Made by a program: the position numbers and the translations under genes. The notes beneath the pieces are model-generated. The model was not told the DNA's origin. It saw only the letters and a list, made by a program, of their open reading frames with translations, and made no database searches. Positions 50,392-59,638 of a DNA stretch of 64,000 bases are shown here, in pieces; position 1 is the first letter of the stretch; each line of letters starts with the position of its first letter. Source of the DNA: an uncultured Clostridia bacterium. Its GTDB lineage: Bacteria > Bacillota > Clostridia > Oscillospirales > Acutalibacteraceae. The stretch lies in the NCBI GenBank assembly GCA_904399395.1, contig CAJFPJ010000068.1, positions 1 to 64,000 on the forward strand, given 5' to 3'.

Positions 50392-51621
50392 TTACTTTCC
50401 AGAGACGCTGTGGGAATCTCCTTTGTGAAAGTCCTCAGAGGAGGTCAGCCCTTCCTGGGCGAACATGGTCTCAAGAACGGATATATCTGACGAGATATCT
50501 AGAATATCATCCTCGTACAGCGTATCCATAAGGGAACTGAAAGCCTGGTTTATGGTGTCCAGCGTGCGGGAAATCTCTTCTTTGGCGGAAAGGATTTTCT
50601 GGCTTTGTATAGGCTGCGAATCAAACTCCTGATAAGCATTCAGCAGTTTCAGAGTGGTAGGTAGATAATAGTTCATAAACCGGCGGATATCGGGAAGTTT
50701 TTCTGGCTTTTTTTCTACACAGGCAAAGATACGGATGGTAATAGTCTCTAGCTGAGACATCTTCCGGGAAATCTCTTCCCCCGGAATAGCATCGTTGACC
50801 CGGCGTATTTCTCGAATATATGCTCTCCCTTCGCGGATGGCTTCGTCCACCTCTGGGTTTGCCGTTCCAGTGGGAGTCGCTTCGGCTTTTTGACGGGCCT
50901 CTTCTGCCTGCCTCTGGCGTTTGGCATCCTCTGCCAAAAGATAAAGCCTGTAGGTTTCCTCGGTGAGCATAAGAGTAGTTCCTTCATAGTCGATATGGCC
51001 GTTTGGAAACCACCCGGCGGCAATCATTTTTTGCACGTTGCTTTTTGTCTTTTCCGGCTTTTCCATAGAAGCAGAAGCAAGTTGCTCCAAAGAGCAGAAT
51101 TCTGCATCGCCAATATACTTCATATAACGGTTGAAACGGTTGATCTTCCCGCTGCGGCTGCCCGAAAAGATGGTGAGGATCAGAGAAAGCAGGAGAAACA
51201 CTCCGCATATGCCGGCAGCTACCCCCAGAACGGGTAAATGAAGAAAAATGGAAATAAGCAGGCTTGCCACAACTGCAATGCCGAATATGCAGGTAAAAAA
51301 GCACCCCAGAATCAAAAGGAACATGTAGAGACCTTTAGATGGGGGATTGAACCGGGGAGCAGAAGGACTTTTCCAGGAATGGACCTCTTTTCCCTTATTG
51401 ACCGGTTCCTCATAGGCACCTACAGGTATATCTGGCTGTATATTTGCAGGATCTCCCGATTTCGCTAGGTCGCTGACTTCTCGGATGGTGATATCGATAT
51501 TGTTGCGCAGCTCTTCTAAATTTCTAGAATAAGATACACCCTTAATGGCGTCCTGTACGATGCTGCCTATATTCTTTTTCCTGTAAGGACGATTGTTTCC
51601 GTATTTTGGATACTGACTCAT
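50392..51621 (-). CDS. xpaC: XpaC family protein
   Basis: A 409-residue protein of the 5-bromo-4-chloroindolyl-phosphate hydrolysis (XpaC) family. An N-terminal cytoplasmic region of about 100 residues is followed by two close membrane helices (about 98-122 and 128-152) and a long helical C-terminal domain (about 165-400). The family has no proven phosphatase site; it is partnered with TelA in many Firmicutes and probably acts with it at the membrane. AGGA precedes ATG 51621. The strong promoter at 51766-51794 drives xpaC-telA. Confidence 0.88.
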   Translation of the reverse strand: MSQYPKYGNNRPYRKKNIGSIVQDAIKGVSYSRNLEELRNNIDITIREVSDLAKSGDPANIQPDIPVGAYEEPVNKGKEVHSWKSPSAPRFNPPSKGLYMFLLILGCFFTCIFGIAVVASLLISIFLHLPVLGVAAGICGVFLLLSLILTIFSGSRSGKINRFNRYMKYIGDAEFCSLEQLASASMEKPEKTKSNVQKMIAAGWFPNGHIDYEGTTLMLTEETYRLYLLAEDAKRQRQAEEARQKAEATPTGTANPEVDEAIREGRAYIREIRRVNDAIPGEEISRKMSQLETITIRIFACVEKKPEKLPDIRRFMNYYLPTTLKLLNAYQEFDSQPIQSQKILSAKEEISRTLDTINQAFSSLMDTLYEDDILDISSDISVLETMFAQEGLTSSEDFHKGDSHSVSGK

Positions 51622-51765
51622 GGATCTTCCTCCAAATAATACCTTGGCCCCTCTGTGAGGAGCTGCAGTTCGTTTTCCGCTCTATGGAATATAGCATTCC
51701 AGCTTCTTTTGTCTTTTGCGGGGATAGCCGCTGAAGAAGACTTAAGCTTTATGCTTTATTTTTTC

Positions 51766-51794
51766 ATTATAACCCACTTTTTCCGTATTGACAA
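51766..51794 (-). promoter_or_regulatory. Sigma-A promoter for xpaC-telA
   Basis: On the minus strand TTGTCA (51789-51794), 17-base spacer, TATAAT (51766-51771). The leader to xpaC is about 140 bases. Confidence 0.75.
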
Positions 51795-51919
51795 TCAATC
51801 TTTTCCAGTTCCCATTTTCTTTGAAGAATGAGCCACGGTTTGCCTGAATGAATTCACAAAATCGGGCGGTGCCGCATAGGATCCAATATGGGGATAGTCC
51901 CGGAAAAGGAGGACTCAAT

Positions 51920-52339
51920 ATGGAAACAGCACAGGCGACCGAATATGCAGTTACACTGCAGACCCCTGGGGGAATGTTCCGGGGAAATATGCGGCTTCGG
52001 ATGGATGAACACACTGCGGGAGGCATGCTGATCTGGGAATCTTACCGGATTCCCTTCTCTGACGTCCCTGTTCGGAACGGCGAAGCTGTTTTTCAAGGAA
52101 GACTGAACAATCTTCCTATGGGCATAACAGTCCGCGTTCGGCTGAAAGATGGAGGAAACATACTTCAGGGAACGGTAATCACTCCCTTTGGGAGTTTTCC
52201 CGCATATGGCCGCAGGATAAAAGACATTTCAGAGCCCGCCGCTTCCTATTTGAATAATAGAGACGCCGCAAATACCTGTTTCCCGGAAAAGGCAGAAAGA
52301 GCCTTGCCGCAAAACCACCGTAAGAATGGGAGCAACTAA
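51920..52339 (+). CDS. Hypothetical protein with a beta-rich domain
   Basis: A 139-residue protein without a recognised family. Residues 1-105 alternate in short beta strands (EYAVTLQTPGGMFRGNMRLRMDEHTAGGMLIWESYRIPF; ITVRVRLKDGGNILQGTVITPFGSFPAYG), suggesting a small beta-barrel or sandwich. The tail is polar and probably disordered. No signal peptide. AAAAGGAGGA ahead of ATG 51920 supports the start. It is divergent from xpaC and stands alone, with no clear promoter. Confidence 0.65.
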   Translation: METAQATEYAVTLQTPGGMFRGNMRLRMDEHTAGGMLIWESYRIPFSDVPVRNGEAVFQGRLNNLPMGITVRVRLKDGGNILQGTVITPFGSFPAYGRRIKDISEPAASYLNNRDAANTCFPEKAERALPQNHRKNGSN

Positions 52340-52390
52340 AAGGAAAATATTATTTTTAGGAAGGAATTGAAAGAATTTTGTATTTATAAA

Positions 52391-52612
52391 TTACAGCTTA
52401 AAATCCTCCGGATCGTATTCCCGCAGAGGAGGAAGATTCCTGGGAGTTCGCTTTAAAGGATCGTAGCGGAACCGGCGGCATCCGGGGGTGCCCATAACGC
52501 GGTGAGCAGAGCAGAAGGCCTGTCCTTCCTTTCGGATGCTGTGAACGCAGCATTCACAGTCTGATTCTCTGGCTGTATTGAAAAAGGTTGCCATATGGCG
52601 CAACTTTCCCAT
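52391..52612 (-). CDS. Small cysteine-rich protein, conserved type
   Basis: A 73-residue protein with five cysteines (DCECCVHS, AFCSAH, PGCRRF) that could bind zinc or an Fe-S cluster. The end CRRFRYDPLKRTPRNLPPLREYDPEDFKL follows a pattern seen in small conserved clostridial proteins, but I know no function. ATG 52612 has AGGAGGT nine bases upstream, which fixes the start; a longer frame to 52837 is not supported. Its upstream region holds several hairpins (see next entry). Confidence 0.75.
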   Translation of the reverse strand: MGKLRHMATFFNTARESDCECCVHSIRKEGQAFCSAHRVMGTPGCRRFRYDPLKRTPRNLPPLREYDPEDFKL

Positions 52613-52830
52613 CGTATTAATACCTCCTGTTTTTGCTGGAAGAGAAGAGCCGCAGAAAAAGAGCGGCCCTTCTGTTTTATCCTTCTGGAGATGGGTTCTG
52701 TAAAAGGAGTAGTTCTTTCCCTCTTCCTTTTTTAAGGAGGGAAAACCGACAAGGAACATTTGTCGCTGAAAATGCAGTATTTTCAGCGCACTATCCGCCC
52801 AGACTCTATCGGTAGGATTAGTGTAAAAGT
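52613..52830 (-). other. Hairpin-rich leader of the cysteine-rich protein gene
   Basis: Three inverted repeats lie in this stretch: CGCTGAAAAT/ATTTTCAGCG (52764-52788, perfect 10-bp arms); CCCT-CCTT/AAGGAAGAGGG near 52720-52745; and AAGAGCCGC/GCGGCCCTT near 52645-52672. A TATACT at about 52829 on the minus strand could be the -10 of its promoter. Whether these form one regulatory RNA is unknown. Confidence 0.4.
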
Positions 52831-52952
52831 ATATCATGTTTGCGAAAAAATTTCTATAGAGCCTAGGAAGAAAGACCGTATTCTAACGCCCTAACACATA
52901 TTGGTCGGCACGCCGTATGGCAAAACTTACGAACGACAAAAGAGAATCTTAT

Positions 52953-54236
52953 TTAATGGACGGAATGCCTCCGACGTCTTAAAAACTCCCGTGGGCCGCT
53001 TCTAAGGGTGGAGGATTGTGTGAGGCTGAGAAGAAAGACGGCGCACAGAACAAGAAGAGCTACACCGGCGGCGGGGGATACAGGAGCTGCCGGCCGGATG
53101 ATGCCGGAGAAATTGGAGAAGGCCTCTTCTACCTGTGGAACGGCGGGGAAGAGCCACGAAAGGCCAAAGGTGCATAAAGCCGCCAAGAGGCCATGAAGCA
53201 GGCGGAAGAGGCGGAATTTTCCCGCAGAAAGGACAGGTTCCCGAAAGAGGGAAAGAATCTGATACTGCACGCTGAGCCCACCCCAGCCTAGTGCCAATGC
53301 ATAGCCCCAAAGAGGAATATCCAAGGCGGAGAGTTCAAAACAGCCCTGGGTTACCTCTAAAAATGCAGTGAGAGCTGCGGGAAGAAGCCCATCAGGAAGA
53401 AATTGGGCAGCCAAATAGGAGGCCATGCCAAACAATATGACGAAAGCGCAGGTGGATGCCATGGAACGCACGGCAGCTTCCGTAGAACGGATAAGAGCCT
53501 CCCCCACAGAAAGGGATGTGGCCGTATTTGCTTGAGCTTTAGCGGAATGATTTTCAACTAAGACGCTTTTCTTTCCTCCGCCCCGGCACAGAAGGCCTAA
53601 CAGACAGCAAGAAAGAAGTTGACCTGCTAGTAGGAGAAGACCCGCTGGAGGGCTTTTTAGATAGCCCGCTCCCACAATGCTCAACACAAAGGCGGGGCCT
53701 GCATTTACGCAGAAGCACAACATACGTCCAGCTTCTTCTCTGGTGATTTGCCCGGATTCTAAAAGAGAAAGTGTGCTGCGGGGCCCCACAGGGTATCCGC
53801 CTATCATGCTCATGAGCAGAATAGGGGCCGCACAGCCTGGCAGCCGGAAGAGAAAACGAAAGGGCCGCTCCAGCAGTCTGCCTATAGCAGCAGCTGCGCC
53901 CGTTTGGACGGTAAAAACCCCCAATATCATAAAGGGAAATAGGGAGGGGATCAGCACCTGCAGGCAGCATTCCACCCCTCGACCAGCGCCCTTGGCACAT
54001 TCTTCCGGGAAGATGCAGAGCACAGCTGCGAACAGAAGGGCGAAAAGGCAAGCGGGCAGAAGCCGGCGATTTCTTTGGCTGGCACCGGTGGAGGAAGATG
54101 TACGCAGAGGTTTCCTTGCCCTTTTTTGAGGCTCCGGTATGCAAAAGGGCTCTTTGGGTTTCTGTCGGGGTATGTGTGCAGGTGGGCGGGTTTGCATCAT
54201 AGATTTTCTATATGCTGTATGCGTTTTAGTCGGCAT
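52953..54236 (-). CDS. YlbJ-like sporulation membrane protein
   Basis: A 427-residue polytopic membrane protein of the nucleoside-recognition/Gate superfamily resembling YlbJ, which in Bacillus is needed for heat-resistant spores. After an unusually long, Lys/Arg-rich N-terminal region (about 60 residues) come eight or nine hydrophobic helices with the diagnostic MSMIGGYPVGPR motif (near 140) and NAGPAF (near 175). The start is uncertain; ATG 54236 with AGGAAG upstream is preferred over ATG 54281. It is divergent from yqfC-yqfD, which fits a cluster of sporulation genes. Confidence 0.8.
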   Translation of the reverse strand: MPTKTHTAYRKSMMQTRPPAHIPRQKPKEPFCIPEPQKRARKPLRTSSSTGASQRNRRLLPACLFALLFAAVLCIFPEECAKGAGRGVECCLQVLIPSLFPFMILGVFTVQTGAAAAIGRLLERPFRFLFRLPGCAAPILLMSMIGGYPVGPRSTLSLLESGQITREEAGRMLCFCVNAGPAFVLSIVGAGYLKSPPAGLLLLAGQLLSCCLLGLLCRGGGKKSVLVENHSAKAQANTATSLSVGEALIRSTEAAVRSMASTCAFVILFGMASYLAAQFLPDGLLPAALTAFLEVTQGCFELSALDIPLWGYALALGWGGLSVQYQILSLFREPVLSAGKFRLFRLLHGLLAALCTFGLSWLFPAVPQVEEAFSNFSGIIRPAAPVSPAAGVALLVLCAVFLLSLTQSSTLRSGPREFLRRRRHSVH

Positions 54237-54422
54237 GGCTCCACTTCCTTCCTCTTCCATTATATTAGGGGAAGGCCGCATACATGCCCGAGAAAGCGCA
54301 TAGTTTTAAAGTACGGTTTCCGCTCCTTCTCTTGCTGCCGGGAGAACTGAGAGTCCACGCAGCGGTTATGAGGAGAGACGGACTGCGGGAATGATCGTAT
54401 TGGGAAAGAGGGTGCTTTTTCT

Positions 54423-54743
54423 GTGAGAGACTCCAAAGGAAAACAATCCGGCAGAAAGGGCCGGAGGGGAGAAAAAAACGCACCATCAGGAGGCTTTCTG
54501 CAGAGGCTGGGCGGCCCGCTTCTTCGGGATGCGGTGGAAGGCGCCAGAATGGAATTCAGGGGAAATCGAGAGGTTGTTCTGGAAGACTGCAGGGGAATCC
54601 TGGAATATGATACGGATGTTGTGCGGGTCAGAGCTGGAAAACTGATCATTCGTTTTACAGGGAGAGGACTTACTATTAAATGTATGACAGCGGATTCCAT
54701 GGTGGTGGAAGGTTTTATCACCGGTATGGAATTTATGGTGTAA
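54423..54743 (+). CDS. yqfC: YqfC-like sporulation protein (YabP family)
   Basis: A 106-residue protein of the YabP/YqfC family, produced in the mother cell under sigma-E in Bacillus. The conserved beta core is present: NREVVLEDCRGILEYDTDVVRVRAGKLIIRFTGRGLTI (about 48-85). The first 35 residues are basic and Gly/Ser-rich, longer than in Bacillus. Translation starts at GTG 54423 after AGAGGGTG. yqfD follows 16 bases downstream, the standard arrangement. Confidence 0.88.
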   Translation: MRDSKGKQSGRKGRRGEKNAPSGGFLQRLGGPLLRDAVEGARMEFRGNREVVLEDCRGILEYDTDVVRVRAGKLIIRFTGRGLTIKCMTADSMVVEGFITGMEFMV

Positions 54744-54759
54744 GTAAGGGGGGACAGGG

Positions 54760-55923
54760 ATGCTGGTGGGGTTACTGCGGTATCTGCGGGGAAGTGTACA
54801 GTTTTCCATTGAGGGTTCGCCGGAACGGTTTTATAACCAGTGTGCAAAGCAGGGAATACCCCTTTGGGGGATGTGCGCGGGCAGTGAGCATACGGCTTTT
54901 GCAATCGCATCTCAATATGCTCGCCTGCGGTTGTGTGCAAGGAGATCCGGCTGTCGGCTCCACTTACAAAAAAAGCTGGGGTTGCCCTTTCGGATATCCT
55001 TTATGCGTAAACGCAAGGGTATACCGGCGGGGATCCTTCTCACGGTGTGCCTGGTGTTGTTTCTTTCCTCCAGGGTTTGGAGCATCGAGGTCAGCGGCTG
55101 TAAAGAGATCCGGGAGGAGGATTTCAGAACCGCTTGTCAGGAGGCGGGCCTCAGCCTGGGCATGGCGAAGTCCGAATTGGATCCCCATAAAATGCAACAG
55201 CGGTTGATGCAGAGATTTCCAGAAATCTCCTGGCTTACTGTAAATACCAGTGGGAGCACTGTTCATATCCAGCTGACGGAAGGCGTTGAAAAGCCGGAGA
55301 TGACGGATACAGAACATGTGGGGAATATGAAAGCAGCCGTGGCTGGGCAGGTGCTTCGCATAGAAGTGTTTTCGGGTAAAGCAGCGGTTTCGGTAGGGGA
55401 GGCAGTGGCCCCCGGCCAGCTTCTTATCAGCGGAACGGTGGAGAACGGCGCTTCTCCGGCCGTTCGTGCGGATGGAAGAATCATTGCAAAGACTACCCGC
55501 ACGTTTTCAACCAAAGTTCCTCTTGTAGAGGAAACGAAAGCGTATACAGGGGAAACTTTGGTCAGAAGGAGCCTGAATATATTCGGGGTGCCTTTGCCCA
55601 TGAGCCTTACCACAGCGCCCATGAAGGGAAACTGGGAGCGATCCGGCTCCGTAACCATCCTGAAGGCCAACGGCAGCAGGCTTCCCGTATACTGGACGGA
55701 AGAAATTTGGAAGCAGGTGGAAAAAGGGCAGAGAGAGAGGAGCCGGGAGGAAGCTGAAGAGCTGGCCAGAAAAGAAATCGAAAAGCAGGAAAAAGAGCTC
55801 AGCGAACTGAAAATCCTGGAACAGGAAGAACAGTTTGAGATCCGGGAGCAGACTCTTTATTGCACTGTAACCATAATATGCGAAGAAAATATAGCAATAC
55901 AGTCGGAAATTCTCATAAAATAA
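54760..55923 (+). CDS. yqfD: YqfD-like sporulation protein
   Basis: A 387-residue protein of the YqfD family, a mother-cell membrane protein required for sporulation stage IV. The N-terminal 75 residues form the cytoplasmic YqfD domain, then one membrane helix (about 89-105), then an extracytoplasmic part that begins with a POTRA-like module (WSIEVSGCKEIREEDFRTACQEAGLSLG). A charged coiled coil lies near 320-355. AAGGGGGG precedes ATG 54760. It is co-transcribed with yqfC; phoH has its own promoter downstream. Confidence 0.9.
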   Translation: MLVGLLRYLRGSVQFSIEGSPERFYNQCAKQGIPLWGMCAGSEHTAFAIASQYARLRLCARRSGCRLHLQKKLGLPFRISFMRKRKGIPAGILLTVCLVLFLSSRVWSIEVSGCKEIREEDFRTACQEAGLSLGMAKSELDPHKMQQRLMQRFPEISWLTVNTSGSTVHIQLTEGVEKPEMTDTEHVGNMKAAVAGQVLRIEVFSGKAAVSVGEAVAPGQLLISGTVENGASPAVRADGRIIAKTTRTFSTKVPLVEETKAYTGETLVRRSLNIFGVPLPMSLTTAPMKGNWERSGSVTILKANGSRLPVYWTEEIWKQVEKGQRERSREEAEELARKEIEKQEKELSELKILEQEEQFEIREQTLYCTVTIICEENIAIQSEILIK

Positions 55924-55959
55924 CCAAATAATTTCATGATAATTTTTAAACAGGAACGG

Positions 55960-55988
55960 GTGACGGAGCAGTGAAAATATGCTATAAT
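55960..55988 (+). promoter_or_regulatory. Promoter of the phoH-ybeY-dgkA-era cluster
   Basis: GTGACG (55960-55965), 17-base spacer, TATAAT (55983-55988) with an extended TG. In the leader, CTGCAGAAA (56107-56115) and TTTCTGCAG (56121-56129) form a perfect 9-bp stem. Confidence 0.6.
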
Positions 55989-56174
55989 CTATCATAACAA
56001 ATTATAAACAACATGAATAATAGTTTTTACCGTTTCTGGATATCCTGTACAAAAAAGGAAGACTGTAGTATTTGTGATTTTCGTATCCTGAAATCGCATA
56101 AAAGGGCTGCAGAAAGCCAATTTCTGCAGGTGGCTTATAGAGAAGAATGTTTGAAATAGGGAGATTGCTGTGGA

Positions 56175-57131
56175 ATGACTGAAAAGAAAGTGGATTTTGA
56201 CCGTATGGAGCAGGCGGTGGCACTGTTTGGAAGTTTTGATGAAAATGTGAAGTTGATATCGAAGACATATAATGTGGCTATTACCAGCCGGGGCGGGGAG
56301 ATCCGCATCGCAGGGGAGCCGGAGGAAGTGGATAAGGCCTCTCGTGTTATCGAAAGCCTTTTGCAGATGATCAACAGAGGAGAAGCTCTCAATGAGCAAA
56401 ACATACGATACTGCATGGCTTTGGTGGAGGAAGGTGCTGAGGAAAAGCTGCCGGCCCTTTCTGGGGATTGCATCTGCATTACCAGCCGGGGAAAGCCCGT
56501 TAAGCCTAAGACTCTTGGCCAGAAACGTTACTGCACTGCCATTAAAGAGCATACTATTACCATCGGGGTGGGCCCCGCAGGAACGGGAAAGACCTATCTG
56601 GCTGTAGCGTTGGCGGTTTCAGCCTTCCGGGCCCAGCAGGTAAACAGAATCATCCTCACACGGCCCGCTGTGGAAGCGGGAGAAAAGCTGGGCTTTCTGC
56701 CCGGGGATCTGCAGCAGAAGGTGGATCCGTATTTGCGGCCACTTTATGATGCACTCTTTGATATGCTGGGTGCAGAGACCTATCAGAAATATGTGGAAAA
56801 GGGGAATATAGAGGTAGCGCCCCTTGCATATATGCGCGGCCGCACTTTAGACGACAGCTTTATCATTCTGGATGAGGCTCAGAATACGACCCAAGAGCAG
56901 ATGAAAATGTTTCTGACCCGTCTGGGATTTAACTCCAAAATGGTCATCACAGGGGATATTACCCAGATTGACCTGCCGGATGGACGTCGTTCCGGTTTAA
57001 AAGAGGTCATGCATATTCTCAAAGGGATTGATGACATAGCGCAGGTCCGTTTTGATGAGAAGGATGTGGTCCGCCACCGTTTGGTGCAGGATATTATCAA
57101 GGCGTATGCAAAAGCAGAGCTCAGGCGTTGA
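56175..57131 (+). CDS. phoH: PhoH family ATPase
   Basis: A 318-residue cytoplasmic ATPase of the PhoH-like (PhoH/YbeZ) family, thought to work with the endoribonuclease YbeY in RNA processing. An N-terminal KH-like segment (about 1-70) precedes the P-loop domain with Walker A (GPAGTGKTY, 133-141) and Walker B (FIILDEAQNTT, about 232-242). The full family length is present. GGGAGA precedes ATG 56175. ybeY follows 111 bases after the stop. Confidence 0.95.
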   Translation: MTEKKVDFDRMEQAVALFGSFDENVKLISKTYNVAITSRGGEIRIAGEPEEVDKASRVIESLLQMINRGEALNEQNIRYCMALVEEGAEEKLPALSGDCICITSRGKPVKPKTLGQKRYCTAIKEHTITIGVGPAGTGKTYLAVALAVSAFRAQQVNRIILTRPAVEAGEKLGFLPGDLQQKVDPYLRPLYDALFDMLGAETYQKYVEKGNIEVAPLAYMRGRTLDDSFIILDEAQNTTQEQMKMFLTRLGFNSKMVITGDITQIDLPDGRRSGLKEVMHILKGIDDIAQVRFDEKDVVRHRLVQDIIKAYAKAELRR

Positions 57132-57242
57132 CCCCTGTTTTCTTAAATGCAAAGAAACAGCTGAAATATGGAACCAGAAAAGCGGCAGAAGAGCCGGAAT
57201 AAAACAGCCGTAGATAGACGGCGGAAAGGTATGGTACAGGGT

Positions 57243-57752
57243 ATGGAAAAAATTAGAGTTATTATCGACAACACACAGAAAGAGGTAAAGATCCCTACCG
57301 GCATGAGGATGCTTGTGCGGCGTTGCTGCAACGCAGTGCTTCGGATGGAAAATTTTCCGTATCCGGCAGAGATCAGCGTGACCTTTGTAAACAATAAGCA
57401 GATTCATGAGCTGAACCGCCAGTATCGGGACAGAGACATGCCTACGGATGTGCTTTCCTTCCCCATGGGGGAAAACGGGGTTTATGATGAGAACCACGAT
57501 ACAGGCGCCAAGATTTTGGGCGATATCGTGATTTCCATGGAAAAGGCAGTGGAACAAGCGAACCGTTATGGCCACAGCCTAGAGCGCGAGGTGGGATATC
57601 TGACGGCTCATTCCATGCTGCACCTGCTGGGGTACGATCACGAGACCTCCGCTCTCGACAAAATGCATATGCGGGAAAAGGAAGAGCGCGTTATGACTCA
57701 GCTGGGGCTGCCCGGAAGCGCTGCCAGCTATTTCATGGATGATGACGACTGA
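57243..57752 (+). CDS. ybeY: Endoribonuclease YbeY (rRNA maturation factor)
   Basis: A 169-residue zinc enzyme that helps mature 16S rRNA 3' ends and ribosome quality control. The signature HSMLHLLGYDH (about 121-131) carries the three zinc ligands. NRQYRDRDMPTDVLSFP is the second conserved block. ATG 57243 fits the family's usual N-terminus (MEKIRVIIDN); a frame starting at ATG 57168 or 57231 would add basic residues and cannot be excluded because the ribosome site is ambiguous. A short DDDD tail follows the catalytic core. Confidence 0.92.
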   Translation: MEKIRVIIDNTQKEVKIPTGMRMLVRRCCNAVLRMENFPYPAEISVTFVNNKQIHELNRQYRDRDMPTDVLSFPMGENGVYDENHDTGAKILGDIVISMEKAVEQANRYGHSLEREVGYLTAHSMLHLLGYDHETSALDKMHMREKEERVMTQLGLPGSAASYFMDDDD

Positions 57753-57808
57753 TTCAAATACGTTTTTTCGCAGCGTATATCGTGTATAGGATCGGTAAAA
57801 GGAGCGCT

Positions 57809-58291
57809 ATGGGCATCGGACGTTTTATAAAAGGATTTGGCTATGCCTTTTCGGGAATTGTGCGCTGTATCTGTGAGGAGCGCAACATGCGTATTCATAC
57901 GGTAGCAGTGTTCTATGTTTTACTTTTTGCGCCCTTTTTTCATTTTTCGGCAGTGGAATGGGCTGTTCTATTTCTTACAATGGCGCTGGTCCTGGCAGCT
58001 GAGTGTGTGAATACGGCTCTTGAAAGGCTCTGCGACCGGGTGGGGAAAGAGTTCAGCCCTCTTATTAAAGCTGCGAAGGATATCGCGGCCGGAGCAGTCT
58101 TGATCTGTGCTGTGGCAGCTGTCTGTGTGGCAGTGTGCCTATTTTGGCGGCCAGAGATTTTTCCGGAAATAGCAGCATGGTTCTCAGAGCGGCCTTTATC
58201 CATTTTGGCATTGGCTCTTTCGGTTGTGTGCCTGTTCCTTTACTGCTTTTTGGGAATTCCGGTCCCACATAGGAGGGAGGACAAACACTGA
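57809..58291 (+). CDS. dgkA: Diacylglycerol/undecaprenol kinase
   Basis: A 160-residue integral membrane kinase of the DgkA family; in Gram-positive bacteria it phosphorylates undecaprenol to recycle the wall-lipid carrier. Family markers: FGYAFSGIVRCICEERNMRIH at the N-terminus and the AECVNTALERLCD helix with catalytic glutamate. A fourth hydrophobic segment at the C-terminus (about 130-150) is longer than in the minimal family member. ATG 57809 follows AAAGGAGC; GTG 57782 is less likely. Confidence 0.92.
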   Translation: MGIGRFIKGFGYAFSGIVRCICEERNMRIHTVAVFYVLLFAPFFHFSAVEWAVLFLTMALVLAAECVNTALERLCDRVGKEFSPLIKAAKDIAAGAVLICAVAAVCVAVCLFWRPEIFPEIAAWFSERPLSILALALSVVCLFLYCFLGIPVPHRREDKH

Positions 58292-58497
58292 ACGTGCCTT
58301 AGTAGCTCAATTTGGTGTAAGACCATATAAAAAAGCCCCGGAAAGATTCCTGAGAACTTTGCTGTGCTCGGGAAAATACTGTTGCCCTCTTTCTGAAAAG
58401 CTGGATACTAGCGTTGCGTATACATTTGTAGAAAAGCCGCTGCTGACCGGCAAACCTTTACAAGAGGTGGAGGGCAGGAAAGACTGAGGAAATAGAT
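58292..58497 (+). other. Gap between dgkA and era
   Basis: Firmicutes often have cdd (cytidine deaminase) in this slot; here there are only 206 bases without a supportable gene, terminator or clear promoter. The era ribosome site (GAGGAA) lies at the right end. Confidence 0.5.
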
Positions 58498-59427
58498 TTG
58501 GAAACATATGATATGCAAAAGGGCAGGACGGCTTTCATCGCCATCGTTGGGAGACCCAATGTGGGAAAATCTTCCCTTCTGAACCGAATGTTGGGTCAGA
58601 AAGTGGCAATTGTAAGCCGCAAGCCTCAGACCACACGCACCAGGATCATGGGTGTTCTTACAGAAGGCGAGGATCAACTGGTTTTTATTGATACGCCGGG
58701 CCTTCATCAGCCTAAAAGCCGGCTGGGGGAATATATGGTTCGCTCGGTAACAGAATCTGTGGCGGGGGTAGATGCCTGCCTACTGGTGGTAGAGGCAGGC
58801 AGGCCCATATCCCACGCTGACCAGGAATTGATCGAACGGTTTAAGGGAATGTCCCTTCCGGCGGTGCTGGCTATAAATAAAATTGATCTTTTAGAGGATA
58901 AATCCCAGCTTATGGCCCAGATGGCTGCATTTTCAAAGCTGTATGATTTTGAGGCGGTGGTTCCTGTATCTGCGGAAGATGGAAATGGTGTGAAGGAAGG
59001 GCTACTTCCGGAACTGAAAAAGCTCTGCCAGCCCGGCGGACATATGTTTCCGGATGATACACTCACTGATCAGCCCGAGAGGGTTCTGGCGGCAGAGATT
59101 ATCCGGGAAAAATTGTTGCGCCTTCTGGAGGGGGAGGTTCCCCACGGCGCGGCTGTTTTTGTGGAGCGCATGCGTGAGCGGGAAGACAGCGATATCACAG
59201 ATATCGACGCCACTATTTTCTGTGAACGGGAGAGCCATAAGGGTATTATTATCGGGAAGGGCGGCGCTATGCTGAAAAAAGTGGGCAGCTATGCCCGAAC
59301 GGATATGGAACGTTTTTTTGGCTGCCGTGTCAACTTGAAGCTGTGGGTGAAGGTCCGAGAAGACTGGCGAAACCGGGAAGGGCTTCTGCGTAGCCTGGGA
59401 TATGATAAAACAGATTTTGGAGTTTGA
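58498..59427 (+). CDS. era: GTPase Era
   Basis: A 309-residue essential GTPase that binds 16S rRNA and aids small-subunit assembly. Motifs: G1 GRPNVGKSS (18-26), G2 TTRTRIMG, G3 DTPGLHQP, G4 NKIDLL, and the C-terminal KH domain with IIIGKGGAMLKKVG. The best ribosome site (GAGGAA, seven bases upstream) points to TTG 58498 as the start; in-frame ATGs at 58507 and 58513 are alternatives. Length is typical. Confidence 0.95.
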   Translation: METYDMQKGRTAFIAIVGRPNVGKSSLLNRMLGQKVAIVSRKPQTTRTRIMGVLTEGEDQLVFIDTPGLHQPKSRLGEYMVRSVTESVAGVDACLLVVEAGRPISHADQELIERFKGMSLPAVLAINKIDLLEDKSQLMAQMAAFSKLYDFEAVVPVSAEDGNGVKEGLLPELKKLCQPGGHMFPDDTLTDQPERVLAAEIIREKLLRLLEGEVPHGAAVFVERMREREDSDITDIDATIFCERESHKGIIIGKGGAMLKKVGSYARTDMERFFGCRVNLKLWVKVREDWRNREGLLRSLGYDKTDFGV

Positions 59428-59638
59428 TTCGTTTCGCGTTGTTTCAATTTTTCATGATAAATTTTAGATAGGTTTCCCAAAAGAGGGATTACAAGATTTT
59501 CCCTGACATACCTCGAATGAGGAAGGCAATACTGTTTTTTAGAAGTCGATTTCGTTTTCGTGCATAGAATGGTAACAGAAGGTCCGGAATACGGAATGAC
59601 CGCAGATGGTATTTGTCGGAAAGGGGTTGCAGGGTGTT

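Noticed and set aside
58224..58487. Frame of 87 codons between dgkA and era
   Set aside because: No ribosome site and no resemblance to cytidine deaminase or any known family; probably untranslated.
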